Source: an uncultured Eubacterium sp. (GTDB lineage Bacteria; Bacillota; Clostridia; Lachnospirales; Lachnospiraceae). From it: a stretch of 40,040 nt of DNA. Positions 33,821 through 40,040 of this stretch are shown one piece after another (within the stretch, counting starts at the first letter, position 1; each line of letters opens with the position of its first letter). Made by a program: the position numbers and the translations under genes. The notes beneath the pieces are model-generated. The model worked only from the letters and a program-made list of their open reading frames with translations, was not told the origin of the DNA and made no database searches. The DNA lies in NCBI GenBank assembly GCA_945920185.1, contig CAMEJP010000018.1, positions 1 to 40,040 on the forward strand. Direction: 5' to 3'.

Positions 33821-34327
33821 TTATCCCTTTGGCGGTATCTTTTTAAACATCGCCTTTGCCACAGCTTTTATTCTGTATGCTACCCTTTTGGGTCTTTTTA
33901 TGATGGCGATAATCACACGCCACACCCAGAAAAGCGGCAAAAGAAACGGCGCCTTTTTAAGAGAAGGAAATGCTTCCGACATAACGTCATACGGGAGAAA
34001 TGCACTCTGTAGCAGATATTTAAATTTTCCCTCGCTCTTTATCTTATTGTTTACCATGTTGGATAAAGTTCCGTATGTGCCGCTTTCGATGATATAAGAA
34101 GCCGTCGTCTCAAGCTCAGCTTTATAAACACCGTCACCAAACCAGCATTCGCTTAAATCTGCCACATTCTTTTCAAATTCAAGAAGATTAAGCTGTGAAA
34201 GCGCATTTTCAACATAAGGCCTGTCCATATGGCTCTCAAACGTCTTTCTCATAACATATATGTCCATTACCGACCTTATTCCCGAACCGCAATTATTAAA
34301 ATGCTTGCTAAATTTTCCATATTGCAT
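33821..34327 (-). pseudogene. Nucleotidyltransferase-like (PF14907-type) 3' remnant
   Basis: 168 codons that match only the C-terminal part of the NTP_transf_5 type nucleotidyltransferases: KHFNNCGSGIRSVMDIYVM near the start is normally far inside such a protein, and FLPYDVMSEAFPSLKKAPFLLPLFWVWR forms the expected tail. The N-terminal half with the GS-type nucleotidyltransferase motif is absent; a stop lies just before the ATG in the same frame, and upstream the DNA belongs to the kinase-like remnant in another frame. It therefore looks like the product of a deletion that joined two genes. It is unlikely to be catalytically active. The terminator at 33781 follows. Confidence 0.7.
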
Positions 34328-34831
34328 TTTATTTCAAATATATTTACATTTTTTGCAAGTTTTCCTGCAATAATAAGAGTCTTTCTCATAAGCCTCTCGT
34401 CCCTTGGGCGGTATATCTGATTGAGAATATATGGAAAAGCACTTTTCAGATCAAGACTTTTTGCAACATTGTTTGTGCCGCGCTTTAACAAAAAGACTGC
34501 ACTTACAGGCGCACTGATATTATTTTCTATACCATGCTTACCGCACCATGGCGTTCCGTATACTCTTATATGAGTGTCTCCGGCATCGCTTTTTACGGAA
34601 ACAAGAGGCTTGTCATCATTTATCATTGTAACCTTTTCTCCAAAATACTCGCGCCATATTGCGGCGTGAGTGGACTTGCCCGTTCCGCTTGGGGCTAAAA
34701 ACAACACTGCCTTTCCCTCAATCATCAATGCTGACGAGTGAAGAAGCACTGTGTTCTTTTCAATAAGCCTCGATATACTTATATCTGTTATCTATCTGAA
34801 CAAATGTATCTGCAATTCGTATTGTAAACAT
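34276..34831 (-). pseudogene. HPr kinase-like (COG1493-type) P-loop kinase, internally deleted and frameshifted
   Basis: Two pieces in different frames. The 5' piece (34760-34831) begins with ATG behind AGGAAA and encodes MFTIRIADTFVQIDNRYKY plus four codons before a TGA, the usual N-terminus of this family. The 3' piece (34276-34791) begins near LLHSSALMIEGKAVLF and holds Walker A APSGTGKSTH (about 19-28), INDDKPLV and the VYGTPWCGK motif. About 100 residues that normally separate them are missing. The end CNMEN is followed by foreign residues that are in fact the start of the nucleotidyltransferase remnant read in another frame. Intact relatives pair with nucleotidyltransferases in RiPP and surface-modification clusters. 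Confidence 0.75.
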
Positions 34832-34849
34832 ATCTGTTTCCTATCTTTT

Positions 34850-36577
34850 TTATTCTGTCAGTCCGCGATACTGTTCAGGCACGGCATTTATATCATATAT
34901 CATATTATTTCTATGATATGTCACATTTTTCTTTATCACTTTAGCAGGATCTCCGGCTATCAAAGAGTTTTTTGGGAAATCCTCTGCCACCGTAGCCCTC
35001 GCCGCTACTATTGAACCTGTACGGATATGTGCACCCGGCAAAAGCGTCGCACGATATCCAATCCATGTCCAATCCTCTACTATTATTGAATTATCTACAC
35101 TTTTAAGTCCGTTACAGTGAAGCAAAACATCTGTCGCCATAAGGCAAAATTTTCCGATATCTATTGTGCCGAATTTCCCTGCATAAATTTTATTGTCATT
35201 GTTCAGTGCAGAAAACTCACCACATCTTATATAGGAAGCAGAAACAGCCTTTGCATTTATTGCTTTATTAAGCATTGTCTGTGAATTATTTTCAAAAACC
35301 ATAATATTATCATCACCGACAGTTATATCATAGGATATTGAAGGGTCCTGTTCTCCCACAAAGATATGATTTCCGATACCGGATACCTTAATATCGGATA
35401 CTGCCTTTATGTCAAATATATTTCCAAATATATCTTCATAATATCCGACAAAGCGGTTAAGAGTAAATTCCCCGTGTGTTGCCAGTACAAGACGGTTATC
35501 AACATCTAAACCTGCATCCTTTAAAGCCCTAAGAATATGTGTTCCTGCTGTAATCGAAACTACTACGCATAGCTGCGTATGCTTGTCAGGCATCGACAGC
35601 TTGTCAGAAAGTATCTTCTCAGAGTCAAAATCCTTAATGTCAAGACTTAAAGAAACTCTTCTTCCGGTTTTTGCACACAGCTCCTTTTCAAACTCTGCCG
35701 TAGCACCTATAAGCACCATATCACCTTTTGCAGATTTTATGATATCTTCCGCAAGGCGTTTTAAAATAGTTTTTTCATAATATCTTTGAACAGAATACTG
35801 ATACTCATAACGCCTTTTTTCATAATCAGTTTTTTCCTCCGCAACATCAGCCACACAGTCCGTAAAATATCTGTAGTAGGCTTTGTTTGCAACAAAGAAG
35901 TCATTTTTCAAAGCATCCGCACATACATATGAAAGCGCCGGAATCACATCACATTTTGCAATGCCACTGACAATTCCCTCACATCTGTCATAAAAATTAT
36001 TAAGACGCATCAATCCGGTGATTTTTTCAGATATTGTAAAGTTTCCGTCTTCGCTTAGAGTCTGATACGCATGGCGGTTACACTCAAGGATTATCTTCTT
36101 TTCAGGAAATGTAATTTTCAGCCACTGCACATACTCTTCAAAAAGTGCTTTCAACTCATCAGCACTGTAGCTTAAAGGGTCACATTCCTTTATGCTGATG
36201 CGTTTATTAGTTTTTGTCTCCTCTTTAAGTTTTGATATTATGGCACTGTTTATATTGTTATCCGTTATTCGGAAGGCTTTTCCGTTAGCATATGCTACCT
36301 CAAGAAATCGAAATCTCGCATCGGCAACATCGATAATCACATAATCGAATTCTTCAGAAACCTCAAGACATCCTGTCATTTCCGCTTTATGAACATACGA
36401 AACGTAATCGCTGCATTTATCAAGGGGTAATAAGATATCCTTATTGTGTGCAGCGTTAAAACCAAGTACAAACGGCGAGATGTTGGTTATCCTGTTCACA
36501 TTTTTAATATCTCTGTCACTTCCGCAAAAGGCAATTGCATCATCAACAATCTTTGAACCAATGGTAATAACGTTCAT
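34850..36577 (-). CDS. Multidomain protein: SGNH/DUF6270-like N-terminus, Rossmann-like middle, hexapeptide-repeat acyltransferase C-terminus (paralog A)
   Basis: 575 aa. The N-terminus (about 1-245) opens with ITIGSKIVDDAI, resembling the GS-block of SGNH/DUF6270 proteins, and ends near AYYRYFTD. A middle domain (about 285-390) starts with GDMVLIGATAEFEKEL and ends with LNRFVGYYEDIFGN. The C-terminus (about 420-555) is a left-handed beta-helix acyltransferase: FGTIDIGKFCLMATDVLLHCNG with a candidate catalytic His, WIGYRATLLPGAHI, and the typical end NSLIAGDPAKVIKK. A role in O-acylation of a glycan or surface polymer is inferred. Start follows AGAAGGAG and is 12 nt after paralog B. Confidence 0.7.
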   Translation of the reverse strand: MNVITIGSKIVDDAIAFCGSDRDIKNVNRITNISPFVLGFNAAHNKDILLPLDKCSDYVSYVHKAEMTGCLEVSEEFDYVIIDVADARFRFLEVAYANGKAFRITDNNINSAIISKLKEETKTNKRISIKECDPLSYSADELKALFEEYVQWLKITFPEKKIILECNRHAYQTLSEDGNFTISEKITGLMRLNNFYDRCEGIVSGIAKCDVIPALSYVCADALKNDFFVANKAYYRYFTDCVADVAEEKTDYEKRRYEYQYSVQRYYEKTILKRLAEDIIKSAKGDMVLIGATAEFEKELCAKTGRRVSLSLDIKDFDSEKILSDKLSMPDKHTQLCVVVSITAGTHILRALKDAGLDVDNRLVLATHGEFTLNRFVGYYEDIFGNIFDIKAVSDIKVSGIGNHIFVGEQDPSISYDITVGDDNIMVFENNSQTMLNKAINAKAVSASYIRCGEFSALNNDNKIYAGKFGTIDIGKFCLMATDVLLHCNGLKSVDNSIIVEDWTWIGYRATLLPGAHIRTGSIVAARATVAEDFPKNSLIAGDPAKVIKKNVTYHRNNMIYDINAVPEQYRGLTE

Positions 36578-36589
36578 TGCTTTCTCCTT

Positions 36590-38428
36590 CTATCTTTCAG
36601 TCATCTGCATATAAGCACTGTCAAGCACATCCGTTTCCAGAATATTCTGCGTAAACGGATCCCTCGTCCATGCCACGTCTTCTTTTATTACCCTTGCCGG
36701 ATTTCCGGCAAGAATACAGTTGTTAGGATATTTTTTATTTGCAAGCGAACGCCCACCAAGAATACATCCTGTTCCTATATGTGTTCCGGCAAGTATAAAC
36801 GCCTCATAGCCGACCCATATATGGTCATCCAGCTTTATTTCAAATTTTGACGGTGCTTCTATTTTATTGTAGTTAATTCTGCGCTCTGATGATGTGTCAA
36901 AAATGGCATGTCCGTCTCCGGCATGAACGACAATACCATTTGAAAACATACAGTCATTGCCGACACTGGTACTTCCAAAATTACAAAATGCAAATCTACA
37001 ATTCTCTGCAAAGCTGCAATTGTCACCAATGCTGCATTTACTGCCATCATTGAGTATCATCTTCATTTTAGCACTTCTAAAATTTTTACCGATTTTAAGA
37101 CTGTTCTGATTCCAGACGGCAAGTATAACCTCAAACACCTTCTGGGAACTGACATCCAGTTCAACGCTTGACGCCAGTCCGCAAGCCATAATTTTTGTTC
37201 CTTCACTTAAACTTAGAACGCTGTTGTGAAACACATCAAAATATCTTCCCTTAAAATTTTCCAGGTTTACAGGTTTATGAGAAGAATAGAAACATGCGTT
37301 TAACGGACAAAAGCCCGAACCGTTGTCCCATAGAATTTCCAACATATCATCATTTTGTTTTAAATGAGTGATAAGACACAGATATTCATCTTTATTTTCC
37401 AACACGGCTGCAAGCTCACTGCACATCTTTCCCTCTGCACAGGCAGAGTCATAAGGTATTGAAAATGCTACCTTCTGCTTATATTCGCTTTCTAATCTTT
37501 CTGCATACTTCTTTGAACCGCCAATAAGGATAATCTTTTTCCCTTTTATGGAAGCCTCCATTGATTTAAATGTTTCCGGAAGCATCATAAGGTCTACTTT
37601 ATCCTGAAGCTTGTCCTCATATTCCTTCAAAAGAGTATTTTCTTCGCCTCCGCTAAACCCTCCGTTTTTCTCAATGGTTCTTAAGCATTTATCAATATAT
37701 TCATAATATTCTTCCGAATAATACAGGCCGTCAAATGTCTTATACATTTCACCACCGAGAATAAAATCTGACGAAGGTATCAGCGTACATTTTACCTTTT
37801 GCAAAAAAATACTGCTACATTTATCAACAAAGCCATTAAGCATGGAAATATGCCTGTAATCATTATCGTTTACGATTTCTCCATCTTGATCATACTGAAA
37901 TGCACGTTTTACATCAAGAAATACCGGTTGTTTGTTTCCGATTGCTTTAGTGAATGAATCTGCAAAGGCGGTAATTTCACTTTCGATTTTACTGTCCGTC
38001 CACGATAGCGGATTTATTTCCTGCTCCTTTATGATTCTTGTTCCGGCAAATGCTTCAATTGCCTTTTTTATGACCTCCTTGCCGGTTTTGACGGTATCCG
38101 TAAGCGTAACACGAAAAACTCTCCCGTCCTCAAGCATACACTCCCATATCGGATTTATTGCACACCACATATCCAGACATACATAGGAACACTTTGAATT
38201 CTTGAGCTGTCCGAGTATATTTTTATTGACATCCCAAAGTGTAATCTTTTTTCTGTATGCGTTTTTTTCCGCAATCTCCGACTGGTTTATTATATTGCTC
38301 TCCGTAAAACTGCAATTAAGCGTAAACGGTGAGATTCCGACTATTCTGTTGACATCATTGTGTCCGCTGTTATTGATTCTTATTACAGCGTCATCTATTA
38401 TTCTTGAACCAAATAATGCAAATTTCAT
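36590..38428 (-). CDS. Multidomain protein, SGNH/DUF6270-like, Rossmann-like and hexapeptide acyltransferase (paralog B)
   Basis: 612 aa from the ATG at 38426-38428 (GTGAGGAAAAAT upstream; a longer frame reaches into paralog C). N-terminus FALFGSRIIDDAV, then LYYSEEYYEYIDKCL around 236-249; middle domain with KKIILIGGSKKYAERLESEY (about 297-316) and LENFKGRYFDVFHN (388-401); acyltransferase beta-helix from about 440 to 585, with VVHAGDGHAIFD (500-511), INYNKIEAPSKFEIKLDDHIWVG and CILAGNPARVIKEDV. The GDGHAI motif, shared with paralog C, probably supplies the catalytic His. A likely function is acetyl transfer to a sugar residue; substrate unknown. Confidence 0.72.
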   Translation of the reverse strand: MKFALFGSRIIDDAVIRINNSGHNDVNRIVGISPFTLNCSFTESNIINQSEIAEKNAYRKKITLWDVNKNILGQLKNSKCSYVCLDMWCAINPIWECMLEDGRVFRVTLTDTVKTGKEVIKKAIEAFAGTRIIKEQEINPLSWTDSKIESEITAFADSFTKAIGNKQPVFLDVKRAFQYDQDGEIVNDNDYRHISMLNGFVDKCSSIFLQKVKCTLIPSSDFILGGEMYKTFDGLYYSEEYYEYIDKCLRTIEKNGGFSGGEENTLLKEYEDKLQDKVDLMMLPETFKSMEASIKGKKIILIGGSKKYAERLESEYKQKVAFSIPYDSACAEGKMCSELAAVLENKDEYLCLITHLKQNDDMLEILWDNGSGFCPLNACFYSSHKPVNLENFKGRYFDVFHNSVLSLSEGTKIMACGLASSVELDVSSQKVFEVILAVWNQNSLKIGKNFRSAKMKMILNDGSKCSIGDNCSFAENCRFAFCNFGSTSVGNDCMFSNGIVVHAGDGHAIFDTSSERRINYNKIEAPSKFEIKLDDHIWVGYEAFILAGTHIGTGCILGGRSLANKKYPNNCILAGNPARVIKEDVAWTRDPFTQNILETDVLDSAYMQMTER

Positions 38429-38477
38429 ATTTTTCCTCACATTCCGAATCATTATATCTCGATATCGTGCCGTGCTT

Positions 38478-40040
38478 CTACATACTTTGTGCCGGCTGTC
38501 CGCCGATGTAGGAGTTTTCTTCAAAGCTTTTATTGACAAATGCCCTGTCCCTGACAACACACTTATCTCCAAGCCTCGTGCCCGAAAGTATAAATGCTCC
38601 GATTCCGATATACGTACCTTTTCCTATCACTATTCTGTGCTTCTCAGGCTTGGAGTTGTTAAGGTCGTAGTTAATATTTTTTCCGGTATGCAAATCAAGT
38701 ATTGCATGACCGTCTCCGTTCATTAATGTTGAATCTTCACATATAACCGTATCATCACCGATAATTACCGTATTAAAAAAGGAATTTCTGATATGAACCC
38801 TGTTACACATTTTCACATTTTTTCCGATTACGGCGCATGCACCGTCATAAAATAGTGACGTAATGCCTTCCTTTTCAAGAGTTATTCCGTTTCCTATCGA
38901 TATATCAGCCTGATTATAGACCGTCATCTTGAGAGGATTTGTATCTTTGGACGCCTCTATGCCGATTGAACAGCCGATACCACACATTTCTATATTTACA
39001 AGTCTGTTTGAGGAAATCTCATTGTTATAAATGTCCTTAAAACTTCCCACAAAATTATTAAGCCTGTATATAGGATGGAAATTGCACAGACAATCCCTGT
39101 TCATCGCATATCCGCATCTCCATACGGCTTCAAGCAGCTTTGTTTTAGGATATATATACGGAACAGCAATCACATATTCCTTTGACTGATATTTCACATC
39201 CTCAAGCTGTTCCATAATACTTTCCATCGTGGAATTTCTGTCATAGCTTACTCTTTTGTAAACCGTCATTCCATACTTTTTCATGAGATTATACTCATAT
39301 ACTTCACAATTCCCGATAAGGATTATCTTTCTGCCGTAAGACCTATGCTTTGTCAAATCCACTACCGGATTATACAATACCTCTTCGACAAAAATCTTTT
39401 CCCTGTTGTTATGTGCATCAAGTATGCGCCTGCTTTCTTCATCTGAATAATTGCCCTGTTCCATCGCATACAGGCACTCCAACACATAGTTGTAATAATT
39501 TCTTGTAAAGTGAAAAGTATAAGCCATCTTTATCCTGCTGTCACATATCATCTGTTCAGGCATTTCAATCACTTTGCAGCTTACATACTTTTCAAATATA
39601 TCAACGCATTTATCATAAAATTCATTAAAATTACTGATGTTTCCCGGGTTAGGGAAAATGTCAATACGGTTGGTTTTATCAATGAAGTGAAGTGCGTTAT
39701 GAGCCTTAAGTAAAACGAGCCTTTCCTCTCCGATATTTTCCTTAAGCGTCTGTGCAAACAGTTCAATTTCTGTTTCAAGCTCCTCCGGGGACATCTTCAT
39801 GGGATTACATACATTTTCACTCTTAATCTTAACGCCTCGTTCCGTTTCGAGTTCACGACGTACATTTTCAATATTCCCGGCAAGGACATCTTCTTCCGTA
39901 ATTCTGTATATAACTTCGTCTTCAAACTTAAATTCACGGAAAAGCCGACGGCATACCATCATATCAATCACAACAATTCCTGCCTTCGGGTCTTTTAAGG
40001 ATTCTGTAATTTCCTTTCGGTAATCCTTCTCAAACACGGA
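38478..40040 (-). CDS. Multidomain SGNH/DUF6270-like, Rossmann-like and hexapeptide acyltransferase (paralog C), N-terminus off window
   Basis: At least 520 aa, open to the right edge; by comparison with its neighbours roughly 60 N-terminal residues are missing. FHFTRNYYNYVLECLYAME closes the first domain, RKIILIGNCEVYEYNLMKKY opens the middle one, LNNFVGSFKDIYNN closes it, and the beta-helix holds LMNGDGHAILD, INYDLNNSKPEKHRIVIGKGTYIG and the end SYIGGQPAQSM. The C-terminus stops about 30 residues earlier than in paralogs A and B. It lies 49 nt upstream of paralog B and is the first visible gene of that operon. Function is inferred as in the other paralogs. Confidence 0.7.
   Translation of the reverse strand, partial: SVFEKDYRKEITESLKDPKAGIVVIDMMVCRRLFREFKFEDEVIYRITEEDVLAGNIENVRRELETERGVKIKSENVCNPMKMSPEELETEIELFAQTLKENIGEERLVLLKAHNALHFIDKTNRIDIFPNPGNISNFNEFYDKCVDIFEKYVSCKVIEMPEQMICDSRIKMAYTFHFTRNYYNYVLECLYAMEQGNYSDEESRRILDAHNNREKIFVEEVLYNPVVDLTKHRSYGRKIILIGNCEVYEYNLMKKYGMTVYKRVSYDRNSTMESIMEQLEDVKYQSKEYVIAVPYIYPKTKLLEAVWRCGYAMNRDCLCNFHPIYRLNNFVGSFKDIYNNEISSNRLVNIEMCGIGCSIGIEASKDTNPLKMTVYNQADISIGNGITLEKEGITSLFYDGACAVIGKNVKMCNRVHIRNSFFNTVIIGDDTVICEDSTLMNGDGHAILDLHTGKNINYDLNNSKPEKHRIVIGKGTYIGIGAFILSGTRLGDKCVVRDRAFVNKSFEENSYIGGQPAQSM

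Noticed and set aside
34276..34749. Intact 157-aa HPr kinase
   Set aside because: The GTG start lies inside the domain; the true N-terminus is seen upstream in another frame, about 100 residues are missing, and the C-terminal end reads into another gene.
36590..38572. Longer N-terminus for paralog B (48 extra codons)
   Set aside because: The extension lies antisense-like over the end of paralog C and lacks an RBS; the inner ATG has GTGAGG and aligns with paralog A.

Overview
The window looks like a chromosomal segment of a low-GC Gram-positive anaerobe of the Clostridia, most likely a member of the Lachnospiraceae. The grounds are the conserved order scfA-scfB-secDF-recJ ... apt-relA-MBL-hemZ ... 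hisS-aspS, a gdpP-rplI pair, a glyA next to a YwlG-family gene, AT-rich intergenic DNA with Bacillota-type Shine-Dalgarno sites, and protein sequences typical of gut Clostridia. I cannot name the genus. Almost everything lies on the minus strand; only three genes lie on the plus strand (DUF1294, the EF-hand protein and an XRE regulator). I see no tRNA, rRNA, CRISPR array or intact transposase.

Layout. 1-3945: spermidine/putrescine ABC operon potA-B-C-D (potD runs off the left edge) behind an extended -10 promoter. 3962-6008: glyA and a YwlG-family gene with promoter and terminator. 6037-6665: two full 110-bp repeat units plus a partial third unit, in front of a small DUF1294 membrane protein. 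6691-18354: a long housekeeping run transcribed leftward: acyl-ACP thioesterase, sugar-phosphate isomerase-like protein, apt, relA/spoT, MBL hydrolase, hemZ, HD-GYP protein, hisS, aspS, nudC and a small membrane protein. 18426-24057: recJ, fused secDF, and the SCIFF ranthipeptide maturase and precursor, driven by a perfect consensus promoter. 24113-25262: a plus-strand EF-hand protein behind a sigma-28-like promoter, ending in a bidirectional terminator. 25281-31508: dapF, a copper P-type ATPase with a CopZ-like tail, a short palindromic inserted element, rplI and gdpP. 31594-33811: an LCP-family protein with an extra extracytoplasmic domain, and a lone XRE regulator. 33821-40040: three tandem paralogous multidomain proteins ending in left-handed beta-helix acyltransferase domains, followed by the fused remains of an HPr-kinase-like gene and a nucleotidyltransferase-like gene.

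How the genes fit together. The central 6.7-24 kb is a conserved clostridial core of translation, stringent response, nucleotide salvage, DNA repair and secretion genes. Into it this lineage has placed a thioesterase, a TIM-barrel isomerase-like gene and an HD-GYP gene. The most unusual areas are the right end (paralogous SGNH-like/Rossmann-like/LbH proteins plus a decayed kinase-nucleotidyltransferase pair), the palindromic element at the copA-rplI junction (it carries flanking direct repeats and a 47-codon ORF overlapping the copA start), the repeats upstream of DUF1294, and the sigma-28-like promoter divergent from the SCIFF locus. Functions given for the right-end proteins are inferred from architecture only.
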